Below are positions 34,318 through 43,395 of a DNA stretch of 64,000 bases, in pieces; position 1 is the first letter of the stretch, and every line of letters starts with the position of its first letter. A program made the position numbers and the translations under genes. Under the pieces are notes generated by a model. That model made no database searches. It was given only the letters and a program-made list of their open reading frames with translations, and had not been told where the DNA came from. The stretch is from contig RGDM01000012.1 in assembly GCA_009918675.1 (NCBI GenBank), forward strand, positions 17,481-81,480. The letters run 5' to 3'. Source of the stretch: a bacterium (lineage in GTDB: Bacteria > Bdellovibrionota_B > Oligoflexia > Silvanigrellales > Silvanigrellaceae).

Positions 34318-36098
34318 TCAAGTGCACCTAGTTTCCAATTCACCCCGAGCGACATCTCAGTCCATTTGTCGCCGTCATTCCAATAGCGCAGTTGCACGCT
34401 TAATTCCTTCGGCGCAATTGTTGCTGGATAAACCTCAACACCGAACTCATATGCGACAGCGCCTGAAAGCAATCCGGTAATCGAGGGTTTCAACTCACCA
34501 CCCACTTTCCAACCGCCATCGAAATTCCGCTCGCTCGCAATAACCCCCACAAGCTCAAACGCATCGAGAGTCTTTTTGCTATTGTCAGTCTTGACCGTTC
34601 CGGTGCTGTATTGCCCTTCAACACCCCATTGAAAAGGAAAGTCGGGCAGCTGAAGTGCAGACGCCTGAGCCATGGCTCCTACACGGCCCGTCAGCCGGCT
34701 TCCGCTCGCATTACCGGAAAAATTAACAAACTGAACGCCCCAGTGTGCATTCCAGTCTGAATCATAGCGAAAGCTATCGCTGACCGAAAAATCGTTCAAA
34801 AGAAGCGATGAAAGAGACGAACTCACCGGCCCTTTGCTCAGCGACAGAGTTCCTTTGTTGATTCCAGCAGAGACTTTAAGCCCTGAACCCAATCCTCCTG
34901 CAGAGCCTCGCTGCTTCAATGAGGGTGCGGCAAAAGGATTGCTGCTGCCGAGCATGGCCACCTGTGGATTTAAACGCGACGCATCTGCGTTTGCAATCGC
35001 ACCAGCGCTGCGCGCGCCCTCTTGTTGATGAGGTGCAACCATTTTTGCACGCGCGGAGTTTTCATCTGCGGGAGTGTCTTTAGCCACAAAACCAGCAGAG
35101 GTTGAGTCGGCACGCGCACGACCCGCTTGCCAAGATGGCTCCGCCGCAACCGATTCATCACGCCAAACAAGCATCGCAACTTTCTTGTCGACACCTGTTC
35201 CGTAATTCGCCTCAGCTTGTTTGAGCATCTCAGGATCAAGCGCAGTCTTTTTGCACAACGAAGCACCCTGCTTTGCATCAACAACTTCAAGTTCGAGCAA
35301 AGGGATGCGTTGATAGCGCAGCACTTCGCCTGTTTGAGGGTGAGCTGCACTTTGCAAAACCAAACCCGCCTTCAAACGAGTTCCACTGGCAAGTCCGCGC
35401 TCAATACCAACATCAACACCCAAGAGATCGCCGTTGTCGAAAACCACGCGACCATCATGACCAATGGTTTGCCCCATGCGCCCCAAAGACTGCGCAAATG
35501 CGCTATTGATTGCATCCCAATCGGCACCCGAAGGAAGCAAAATATCTTCACGTGCAATCACTGGGCTTCCTTGTGCTCCCAGAAGAGCGATACGCACTGC
35601 GGTGTGATCGGCGGTGAAGTAGACGTCTGCCTTCAGCCAACCATCCAAATCATATTCTTTAACCAACTGCGCCCGCTGAAAGTTTGATATTTCATTGCCA
35701 GCTGCTTGGCGTCCTGCGGCACCCTCGCCTGCAATCGCATCCATTGTCCAAAATCGACCCGCGGTATCGGCAACGGCCTTAAGGTTCGCATTGAGTTTCA
35801 GCGCGAAATCATCGGGCGTGAGAGGCTGAGCAAGAATCCCGCGCAGAGTTGTTTGATCAGCCAGTGCTTTGCGCGCCTCAGCGATATTGTGCGCAACGGG
35901 CAAAAGCCCAAGCCGACGCAAGGGCTGCATCACAGGGCGCTTCTCGATGCGCAGCGAACCCTCGCCAAAAACCGCCGCTGCTGCCTGAGCCTCGACCCAC
36001 GCAGACGCAAGAGCTGTCACAGCAAACAGCGATATTCCAACACAGCTCTTCGCATGAAGAGACCTACGGCAACCAAGAATTGTGCGGATATGCTTCAT
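34314..36098 (-). CDS. Exported envelope protein with C-terminal barrel-like region (594 aa)
   Basis: The signal peptide ends near Val-Glu-Ala-Gln-Ala. The first 330 residues look like a CsgG/FlgT-type arrangement: an alpha/beta domain followed by Ile-Glu-Arg-Gly-Leu-Ala-Ser-Gly-Thr-Arg-Leu-Lys-Ala-Gly, a pattern common in FlgT-like domains. A low-complexity linker (about 340-410) precedes a strand-rich C-terminal part ending in Asn-Trp-Lys-Leu-Gly. AGGAG lies eight bases before the ATG. It is the first gene of the run toward mscS. Function unknown. Confidence 0.7.
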   Translation of the reverse strand: MKHIRTILGCRRSLHAKSCVGISLFAVTALASAWVEAQAAAAVFGEGSLRIEKRPVMQPLRRLGLLPVAHNIAEARKALADQTTLRGILAQPLTPDDFALKLNANLKAVADTAGRFWTMDAIAGEGAAGRQAAGNEISNFQRAQLVKEYDLDGWLKADVYFTADHTAVRIALLGAQGSPVIAREDILLPSGADWDAINSAFAQSLGRMGQTIGHDGRVVFDNGDLLGVDVGIERGLASGTRLKAGLVLQSAAHPQTGEVLRYQRIPLLELEVVDAKQGASLCKKTALDPEMLKQAEANYGTGVDKKVAMLVWRDESVAAEPSWQAGRARADSTSAGFVAKDTPADENSARAKMVAPHQQEGARSAGAIANADASRLNPQVAMLGSSNPFAAPSLKQRGSAGGLGSGLKVSAGINKGTLSLSKGPVSSSLSSLLLNDFSVSDSFRYDSDWNAHWGVQFVNFSGNASGSRLTGRVGAMAQASALQLPDFPFQWGVEGQYSTGTVKTDNSKKTLDAFELVGVIASERNFDGGWKVGGELKPSITGLLSGAVAYEFGVEVYPATIAPKELSVQLRYWNDGDKWTEMSLGVNWKLGALE

Positions 36099-36216
36099 AA
36101 CAATGTCTCCTGCAGTTCAACCCTTTTCAAAATAGCATTGAACATAACGAACTGCCCATTTTGACGAGCCGACGCAAAATTGGCAGGATATTAGGAAAAT
36201 CCGAGGACTCCCCCCC

Positions 36217-36861
36217 TTGACCTTCACCCGAACCATTGCAGCTTTGCTCAAAACGCCTATCGTTTTGGCCCTGCTTGTGGTGATAGTTACAAATACGGTG
36301 ATTCTTTTCCATCTGCCTGCGTTCGATAAACCAACCCACGCGGTTGGAGTTCCGTCCGCAAAACACCCCTCGCCCGAACCCGTTCTGATTGTTCTTGGCG
36401 CTGGGGTCTACCGCAAAGAACTTTCAGGAATGCTTCGCTGCCGGATGCTCAAAGCATTCGATTTATATGCTCGCCAGCGCGCAACACGCATTCTTTTATC
36501 CGGCGACGGCACCGATCCTCACTACAACGAAACTTCAGCAATGCGTAGGTTTGCCCTGCAAAACGGAATTCCCGCCGAATCTTTGCTCAGCGACCCGCTT
36601 GGATTTTCAACATACGATTCCCTGCGCAGGGCGATAGAAGTTTTCGGAATTCAAAACGGAGAGATCGTCAGTCAGAACTTTCATCTGAGGCGTGCTCTTT
36701 GGCTTGCTGAAAGCTTCGGGATGAATGTTCATGGCACTGCTTGCGACAATGCCGGCTCGTCTTTCTTCTATGACCTTCGTGAAGTACCGGCGCGCAGTAA
36801 GGATGTTCTCCTGCGTTGGTTCGATTTTGCACCCCGGAGCAGTCGTGACGAGCTTTTTTGA
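36217..36861 (+). CDS. YdcF/SanA-family (DUF218) envelope protein
   Basis: A 214-residue protein with an N-terminal membrane anchor (about 14-33) and one DUF218 domain: Ile-Val-Leu-Gly-Ala-Gly near the start, Leu-Leu-Ser-Gly-Asp-Gly and Ser-Thr-Tyr-Asp-Ser. The last two match the Leu-Ser-Gly-Gly and Thr-x-Glu/Asp-Asn positions of this family, members of which have roles in envelope integrity and peptidoglycan or vancomycin tolerance. The start is TTG at 36217 with GAGGA nine bases upstream. It is divergent from the 34314-36098 gene. Confidence 0.83.
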   Translation: MTFTRTIAALLKTPIVLALLVVIVTNTVILFHLPAFDKPTHAVGVPSAKHPSPEPVLIVLGAGVYRKELSGMLRCRMLKAFDLYARQRATRILLSGDGTDPHYNETSAMRRFALQNGIPAESLLSDPLGFSTYDSLRRAIEVFGIQNGEIVSQNFHLRRALWLAESFGMNVHGTACDNAGSSFFYDLREVPARSKDVLLRWFDFAPRSSRDELF

Positions 36862-36869
36862 GTTAAAAT

Positions 36870-38963
36870 TCAGAGCGACTTTGGAACAAAAGTACTTTTA
36901 GCTAATCCGCGCCGCAAAGATTCGCGCTGGAATTCATCATCATTGAGTTTAACAGCCCTAACCACATCCGGTAGCACTTCCGTTTTGCGGGTCTGCTTAT
37001 TCCAATAAATAATTTTTGCCCGCACGCCTTTGCCCTCGCCATTCTCAGAGACCTGTGCAAGAGCCGCAAGCTCATCGGGCTTTTGACTTTCATTATCCCC
37101 AGACGTCTGCTGATACAAAGCAAGCGGCATTCCAGGCTTCAAACCAAAGAGTTTTTGCGAGGAAAAGCCCAAGCTCAATTCCGCTCCATTTTGACTCACC
37201 ACATGTGCTTCAAAGGGAACCGCTTCAACAAAACTTTCGAAAACTCTCCGCGAAACACTTTCTGGAGCAAGCGGCGCAGACGGAGAAAATTTCAAAACGC
37301 GGTCAAAAAAATTCTTTCCATGCGCATCGAGCGCATTGAGCTTCACGGTTTGCAGGTTTTCGTCGTAATCAACCGAAAGAAGAAAATCCCACTCACCCGC
37401 GAGCTGAGTCTCAGACCACCCGCGTGAAACCACATCGACCAGGCTTTCACCAGCCGCAGAAATTCGCGTTTCACTTTCACTCGAAACCACACTTCGAAGA
37501 GAGGATTGTTGCATGAGACGCGCCATAAAATCGCGACGCCAGCGACGCAGTTCAGAACTTTTAAACACTCCCTGAAAGACCCGCCCCGAACTTCGCTCAA
37601 CAACCGCAAGAGAGGGTAAATAAACATCCTCAGGAGCAACAACAAAACTGAGCGGCCCATGACGCGGAGCCTGAATGTCTGAGCCTGCAACAAAAAATTC
37701 ACCTGGGCGAGTGCCCCGCACAATGACCCGACTGAGACGCTGGTCAGGCGTCTTGGTGCTGTCATACAAAGCAAATCCGTCTTGCGCTGAAACAGCTAAT
37801 TTTCCCTGAGTCGAAGCTAGTTCAAAATGTTCAACTTTACGCAAATGTCCATATGCTTCTTGCTGAACCAAAACTCCGATTCCAGTTCCACTTTGCATTT
37901 CAATACGCAAACGCTCAGTGCCGACTGCGCCTTGTTTCGTTAACTTGGCCGATTGAGTTCGCGGAGCGCAGCAAGGATGGAAGACGGTGACAGCCTCTCC
38001 CCAAAATTCAGGAGACACCTTGACCACCAATGAACCATCCGAACTTGTTTGTCCCAATTCACGCACACGGTTGTCTTTGAGACGACTCAAATAAACCAAC
38101 GCACCCTGCAAAGGCTTACCCGATTCGCTGGCTTCGATGCGAATTGTCCCTTTAGACAACGTCTCATTTCGCTTCGCGCTTTGTGAATTTTCGGTTATTT
38201 CCGAATTATTCACAGCACTCGAAAGTGCATTTTTCTCGGACGCTGAAACCGTGTTCTGATTATTTTTTTCGGTTGATTGTTTGACACCTGCAAGCATCGG
38301 TGGCTTCAATGTGGGCTGAGCGCTTGCGCACGATTGGTCGGAAACCCCAGCCAACAAGCAGAACAAAGGGCGCACCCAAGTCGATGTGAGTTCATCTTGA
38401 GCTGAAGGCTTCTCGCTCTGCGTGATGGGCTGCGTACTTTCTTCCGGATTAGCGAGCACATCTTCGCGCAGTGGACGCGCCATCTCAGGGCCCGTTTGTC
38501 GCTGCGAAAATTCTCCTGAAGCACCGCTGCCGATTTCGCCTTCGAGAGACAAATCAACACTCCCGCCGCGATCACTCCCTTGATTGTTTACAACAGGCGA
38601 GTTGGGGCCGATCACAGGCAATTCAACTTGCAAGAGCTGCTCGTTTTCCCAGGGTAACCACGATATTTTTGTTTTAAAAGTTTTCGACAAATGCAGCGTA
38701 TTGAGGGCAGGATCAGAAACTGTTACAAGCGCAGAATCAAGTTCATACCGGCGCGCTTTGAATTGAACAGCTCCTTGTGGATCGGTGGCAACAACGTCAC
38801 GGTCGTCAAGTGAAACCCACACACCCGTGAGCGGGCCTTGCGAATCCTTCACTTGCAAGCGCAATGTGTACTCGGAGGTTGCAAGCCGCACCGTCAGGCC
38901 TGCCATCGTCATCAGCAGACCAATGGAACCGCCGAGCCCCCACATGAGGCGAGACTGATTCAT
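36870..38963 (-). CDS. Large membrane-anchored protein with two carboxypeptidase-like domains (697 aa)
   Basis: One N-terminal membrane segment (about 7-28) is followed by a beta domain of the carboxypeptidase-regulatory type (about 35-110), a Ser/Gln/Glu-rich linker, a second such domain (about 270-340, with His-Pro-Cys-Cys-Ala-Pro), and a C-terminal region with Gly-Leu-Lys-Pro-Gly-Met-Pro-Leu-Ala-Leu, similar to the FlgT-like pattern in the 34314 gene. GGAGGG precedes the ATG at 38963. It is convergent with the DUF218 gene and divergent from gltX. Function unknown; probably periplasmic. Confidence 0.72.
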   Translation of the reverse strand: MNQSRLMWGLGGSIGLLMTMAGLTVRLATSEYTLRLQVKDSQGPLTGVWVSLDDRDVVATDPQGAVQFKARRYELDSALVTVSDPALNTLHLSKTFKTKISWLPWENEQLLQVELPVIGPNSPVVNNQGSDRGGSVDLSLEGEIGSGASGEFSQRQTGPEMARPLREDVLANPEESTQPITQSEKPSAQDELTSTWVRPLFCLLAGVSDQSCASAQPTLKPPMLAGVKQSTEKNNQNTVSASEKNALSSAVNNSEITENSQSAKRNETLSKGTIRIEASESGKPLQGALVYLSRLKDNRVRELGQTSSDGSLVVKVSPEFWGEAVTVFHPCCAPRTQSAKLTKQGAVGTERLRIEMQSGTGIGVLVQQEAYGHLRKVEHFELASTQGKLAVSAQDGFALYDSTKTPDQRLSRVIVRGTRPGEFFVAGSDIQAPRHGPLSFVVAPEDVYLPSLAVVERSSGRVFQGVFKSSELRRWRRDFMARLMQQSSLRSVVSSESETRISAAGESLVDVVSRGWSETQLAGEWDFLLSVDYDENLQTVKLNALDAHGKNFFDRVLKFSPSAPLAPESVSRRVFESFVEAVPFEAHVVSQNGAELSLGFSSQKLFGLKPGMPLALYQQTSGDNESQKPDELAALAQVSENGEGKGVRAKIIYWNKQTRKTEVLPDVVRAVKLNDDEFQRESLRRGLAKSTFVPKSL

Positions 38964-39130
38964 CTGTGCCAACCCTCCGCAGCCAACCACAATTTGCTTT
39001 GACTATATGCCAAAGTCGACAACATGTGCGCTTGGGTGTGGCAATAATGACTCCCCGCCGATTGCGTTGCCAAACCTCAACAAAGCGTGCAATAGTGCAG
39101 CTTTCCTGGGAATAATTGACAGAGGAAACC

Positions 39131-40591
39131 ATGATACACGCTCCTGCTCGCCCCGTTCGGGTTCGCATCGCTCCAAGTCCAACCGGCGATCCACACATTG
39201 GGACCGCCTACATCGCGCTGTTTAATTATGCTTTTGCCAAAAAACACGGCGGAAAATTCATCGTTCGAATTGAAGACACCGACCAAAACCGCTTCCGCAA
39301 AGACAGCGAATCCATGATTCTCGACTGTCTGAAATGGGTCGGATTGCCTTGGGATGAGGGTCCTGATGTGGGTGGTCCGCATGCCCCATATCGGCAGAGT
39401 GAGCGCACTCAGCTATACCGTGAATATGCTCAGGTACTGCTCGACAAAGGCCATGCTTACCGCTGCTTCTGTAGCAGTGAGCGTTTGGAGATTGTCCGCA
39501 AAGAACGCATGGCAAACAAACTGCAAGGGGGCTACGACCGTCACTGTCGTGATTTGTCTGCCGATGCCGTTCATCAGAAATTGAAATCAGGCGAACCCTT
39601 CACCATCCGAATGAAGATGCCGCTCACCGGTAAAACCATCTTTCAAGATGGGCTGCGCGGCGCTCTTGAGTTTGAAAATGAGGGTGTGGATGATCAAGTT
39701 CTCCTCAAATCCGATGGCTTTCCAACCTATCATTTAGCCAATGTTGTTGATGACCATGAAATGGAAATCTCACACGTCATTCGCGGCGAAGAGTGGATTT
39801 CCTCAACACCAAAGCATGTCGTTCTTTACGATATGTTTGCTTGGCAGCGTCCAGAGTTCACTCATCTGCCGTTGCTTCGTAACGCCGACAAAAGCAAGAT
39901 TTCCAAGCGCAAACAACCAACAAGCATCAACTATTATCGGCGCAAAGGAATTTTGCCAGAGGCTTTGCGCAATTATCTTGCGCTGATGGGTTGGAGCTAT
40001 GGCGAAGATCGCGAGATCTTTTCGACTCAAGAAATGGTTGAACACTTTTCAATTGAACGCATGACGCTCGGCGGTCCGGTGTTTGACCTCGAAAAACTTT
40101 CATGGGTCAACGGCCACTACATGCGCCATCTTTCAACCCCTGAATATGTGCAATTCCTCCAAAAAGAAATCTTCTCAACTGAACATCTCAATAGAATAAT
40201 TCCGCTCATTCGAGATCGCATTGAGAAGTTCGAAGATTTCATCAATGCAACTCATTTCTTTTTTTCGGGCGACTTAAAATACGACACGCAATTGCTGCTC
40301 CCGAAGGGCCGTTCAGCCGCCGATACAGCGCAAGCGCTTTCGGACGCGCTTGATGCTCTTGAAGTGATTGAGTCTTGGACAGCGACTGAAATCACCTCCG
40401 CAATGGAACAATTCCTCGCTGCGAAAAATCTCAAAGCGAAAGACATCTACATGCCTTTGCGGGTCGCAACCACGGGTGCAAAGGAAACACCTCCATTGTT
40501 TGAGTCCATGGAGGTGATTGGCAAAGAAATGGTTCGCAGACGTGTGCGCTGCGCAATTGCTGCCCTCAATACTTTGCCAGCAGCCCCTTGA
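39131..40591 (+). CDS. gltX: Glutamyl-tRNA synthetase
   Basis: A 486-residue class I synthetase. Arg-Ile-Ala-Pro-Ser-Pro-Thr-Gly-Asp-Pro-His-Ile-Gly holds the HIGH motif, and Ser-Lys-Ile-Ser-Lys-Arg-Lys the KMSKS motif. It charges tRNA-Glu, and in bacteria lacking GlnRS also tRNA-Gln. GAGGAAACC directly precedes the ATG at 39131; the TTG at 39116 has no such site. It is followed by the M16 peptidase gene after 20 bases, in the same direction. Confidence 0.97.
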   Translation: MIHAPARPVRVRIAPSPTGDPHIGTAYIALFNYAFAKKHGGKFIVRIEDTDQNRFRKDSESMILDCLKWVGLPWDEGPDVGGPHAPYRQSERTQLYREYAQVLLDKGHAYRCFCSSERLEIVRKERMANKLQGGYDRHCRDLSADAVHQKLKSGEPFTIRMKMPLTGKTIFQDGLRGALEFENEGVDDQVLLKSDGFPTYHLANVVDDHEMEISHVIRGEEWISSTPKHVVLYDMFAWQRPEFTHLPLLRNADKSKISKRKQPTSINYYRRKGILPEALRNYLALMGWSYGEDREIFSTQEMVEHFSIERMTLGGPVFDLEKLSWVNGHYMRHLSTPEYVQFLQKEIFSTEHLNRIIPLIRDRIEKFEDFINATHFFFSGDLKYDTQLLLPKGRSAADTAQALSDALDALEVIESWTATEITSAMEQFLAAKNLKAKDIYMPLRVATTGAKETPPLFESMEVIGKEMVRRRVRCAIAALNTLPAAP

Positions 40592-40611
40592 ACGGGTCAT
40601 GGAGACTTTCG

Positions 40612-43395
40612 ATGACAAATACATCTGTATCAGCTTCAGCTTCAGCATCACAAACGCCGGCAACCGCTTCGGCCACCGTTCAACACCGATATCTGTCGAA
40701 CGGGTGTGAGTGTTACCTTGAGCAAGTGGATTTTGCTCCACTTGTCACCCTGCAGATGTGGGTCAAGACCGGAAGTCTCGATGAACAGCCGCACGAATTT
40801 GGAATGGCTCATGTGCTCGAACACATGCTCTTTAAAGGCACCGAACGCTTTCCAAAAACCGGCGACATCGCCCGTCAGGTGGAAGCTGCGGGCGGAGAAA
40901 TCAACGCCTACACAACCTTTGATCACACCGTGTTTTACATAAACGCTCCGCGCGAATTTGCGTTTCAGGGTGCAGAGCTTCTTTTTGACGTTGTTTGCTC
41001 GAGTCTGCTCGATTCCGACGAACTCTCCCGTGAGCTTGAAGTTGTTGTCGAAGAGATTCGCCGCAGCCGAGACAACCCATCCGCGCGTTTAAGTCACACA
41101 CTTTTTGCAAAGTTGTTTGCAGGTCATCCAAAAGGCCGGCCGGTGATTGGCTACGAGGCCGTGGTTAAAAGCTTTACTCGTGAAAGTCTGATGGCCTTCT
41201 ATAAGCGTTGGTATATCCCAAATAACATGTTTTTTGTTGGTGCTGGCGACTTCCACATGGGCGAAATGAGTGAACGCCTCGAGAGTCTTGCTGCACGATT
41301 TGCTCCAGCAAGCTTGCCCTCACGCGTTTGGTCGCGCACGCATGCGCGCCCACCGCTAACTTCGCCCGTTTGTGAAGTTATTCATGGTCCATATCAGGAA
41401 ACTCGCCTGCAGCTGACAGTTCCTGCACCTTGCCTTGAAGATTCCTCAACGCCTGCTTGGGAAATGTTTGCAAGTATTTTGGGTCAAGGTGATTCTTCGC
41501 GACTTTCTCAAAGTGTTAAAGACGAAGCACAACTCGTAACCGCAATAGATTCGTCTTTGTACACGCCGCGCTTTCCCTACGGCTTTGCCGGATTTGGCTT
41601 TTATGGCCGCAGCGAATCTGCTCTTGATGCGCTGCAGTGCGCGATGGGAGAAATCGCCCGGCTTGCGAAAGATGGTCCAACTTCAGCTGAACTGCAGCGG
41701 GTTTTGACCGCAGCAAAAGCAGAAAAAATCTACTCACGCGAAAGTGTTGAAGGGCTTGTTCGCAATATTGGCAACAACCTTCTCACCACTGCGAAACTTG
41801 AGTTCGATACAATTTTTCTGCAGAAATTGAATCAGGTCACAACCTCGCAAGTTCAAAGTTGTGCCAAAGAAGTTTGTCAGAAGTTCCTCGATGGGCAAAT
41901 CACGTGTGTTGCGGCAACCAACGAAGAGCATGCTGAACAGGTCAATGCAAAAACACTTGCAGAGGCAATCCATTCTTGTCGTGAAATTCTTCAATCCACA
42001 TTGCATGGCTCTCTGAACAAGAATTCGCCTCAATCGGAGCTTGCGACACAATGCAAAACATTTGTTTCACAGCGCAATCCACACGTCATCCATAGCGAGC
42101 TCCAGCTCGGCTCAGATGCTGTTTTGCATTTCAACAGACGCGTTTCGCAGCGTCTTCCTGTTGTCAGCCACGTTCTCGTTTGGCGTTGGGGACAACATCA
42201 TGAACCGATCGAGAAGATCGGTCTCAACGCGTTTCTTGCGCAAATGTTAACGCGCGGAACAACGCGTCAATCGTACCGAGCGTTTGTGACTGAACTCGAG
42301 GACATGGGCGCATCCATCAGCGCATTTTCGAGTCGCGATTTATTCGGCTTGCGGCTCGACGCTTTGAGTGAGGTTCAACCTCGCGCCTTGCGTATGCTTC
42401 TTGATTGTCTGGCACGCCCCGCATTCTCAACCGACCAATTTGAACGGGTTATGCGCGAAACCGAAGAAGTTTTGGTTGCACAAAAAGACAGTCCTGGCTC
42501 GCGCTTGAGCCGACTCAACGGTCCGCTGTTTTTCGCAGATCATCCATACGGTCGCCCACTTCTTGGTCAGCTCGAAACGCTCCGCACCATCACAATCGAC
42601 GATCTTGTTCAGCAATGGCAGCGTTTACTCATCTCTGAAAAATTTGTTTTTTCGGCTGCCGGCAGCTTCGATGTTGAGGCAACGTTCGACACGGTTGGGC
42701 TTGAGCTCTCCGAGATCGCGCAGAACCGCACGCAGCGCATTGCGCAGTTTGGCGCACTGAGTGAGGCTCGAACAGCTCCACAAATGCCCGCACAAACACG
42801 GATTGGATTTGATATTCTCGAACGTGAACAGGCGCATATCAGCCTTGGTGTGCGGAGTTATACGCTCAGCGATTCACGTCGCACCGCCCTTGAAGTTGCA
42901 TGCTCGGTGCTGGGTGGGCAAGGCGGACGGCTATTTATGGATTTGCGCGATGCTCAGTCGCTCGCCTACAGCGTGGGCTGCTCTCAATCGCCCGGGCTCA
43001 TGGGCGGAACTTTCACAACCTACATCGGCACAGCCGCAGAAAAAACCCAACAAGCGATTGCCGGGCTTAAATCGCACATCGAAACACTCGCGCGCAGCGA
43101 GCCCAGTTCAGAAGAACTGATGCGTGCCAAGAATTCCCTTTTGGGGGCGCAGAGTCTCGACAGTCAACATCATCATTACCAATCTTCACAGTTGGCAATG
43201 AGTGACGTTTACGGACTTGGTTACGACAATTTCCTCGGCTTCAAAGAACGCATTGAAGCGGTGACAGCGGCCCAGGTGAGCAGCGCATTGCGCGATTTGC
43301 TGGGCCAAGAATCGGCCTGCATTGCCGTTGTTGGACCAAAGGGAACCTGGATTCCGTCTGAAGAGCACGAACTCTGTCGATGGCAGCTCAGTTAA
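40612..43395 (+). CDS. M16-family zinc metallopeptidase, two-unit form
   Basis: A 927-residue protein made of two M16 units. The first has the inverted zinc motif His-Val-Leu-Glu-His (67-71) with a downstream Glu-rich helix, so it is catalytic; the second, with Gly-Leu-Asn-Ala-Phe at the same place, lacks the motif and acts as the structural partner, as in pitrilysin-type clam-shell enzymes. No signal peptide is seen, so cytoplasmic action is likely unless export uses another route. GGAG lies seven bases before the ATG at 40612. The 3' end overlaps the amylase gene by eight bases. Confidence 0.93.
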   Translation: MTNTSVSASASASQTPATASATVQHRYLSNGCECYLEQVDFAPLVTLQMWVKTGSLDEQPHEFGMAHVLEHMLFKGTERFPKTGDIARQVEAAGGEINAYTTFDHTVFYINAPREFAFQGAELLFDVVCSSLLDSDELSRELEVVVEEIRRSRDNPSARLSHTLFAKLFAGHPKGRPVIGYEAVVKSFTRESLMAFYKRWYIPNNMFFVGAGDFHMGEMSERLESLAARFAPASLPSRVWSRTHARPPLTSPVCEVIHGPYQETRLQLTVPAPCLEDSSTPAWEMFASILGQGDSSRLSQSVKDEAQLVTAIDSSLYTPRFPYGFAGFGFYGRSESALDALQCAMGEIARLAKDGPTSAELQRVLTAAKAEKIYSRESVEGLVRNIGNNLLTTAKLEFDTIFLQKLNQVTTSQVQSCAKEVCQKFLDGQITCVAATNEEHAEQVNAKTLAEAIHSCREILQSTLHGSLNKNSPQSELATQCKTFVSQRNPHVIHSELQLGSDAVLHFNRRVSQRLPVVSHVLVWRWGQHHEPIEKIGLNAFLAQMLTRGTTRQSYRAFVTELEDMGASISAFSSRDLFGLRLDALSEVQPRALRMLLDCLARPAFSTDQFERVMRETEEVLVAQKDSPGSRLSRLNGPLFFADHPYGRPLLGQLETLRTITIDDLVQQWQRLLISEKFVFSAAGSFDVEATFDTVGLELSEIAQNRTQRIAQFGALSEARTAPQMPAQTRIGFDILEREQAHISLGVRSYTLSDSRRTALEVACSVLGGQGGRLFMDLRDAQSLAYSVGCSQSPGLMGGTFTTYIGTAAEKTQQAIAGLKSHIETLARSEPSSEELMRAKNSLLGAQSLDSQHHHYQSSQLAMSDVYGLGYDNFLGFKERIEAVTAAQVSSALRDLLGQESACIAVVGPKGTWIPSEEHELCRWQLS

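Noticed and set aside
35127..35687. 186-residue open frame on the plus strand
   Set aside because: Antisense to the exported envelope protein at 34314-36098; no start signal.
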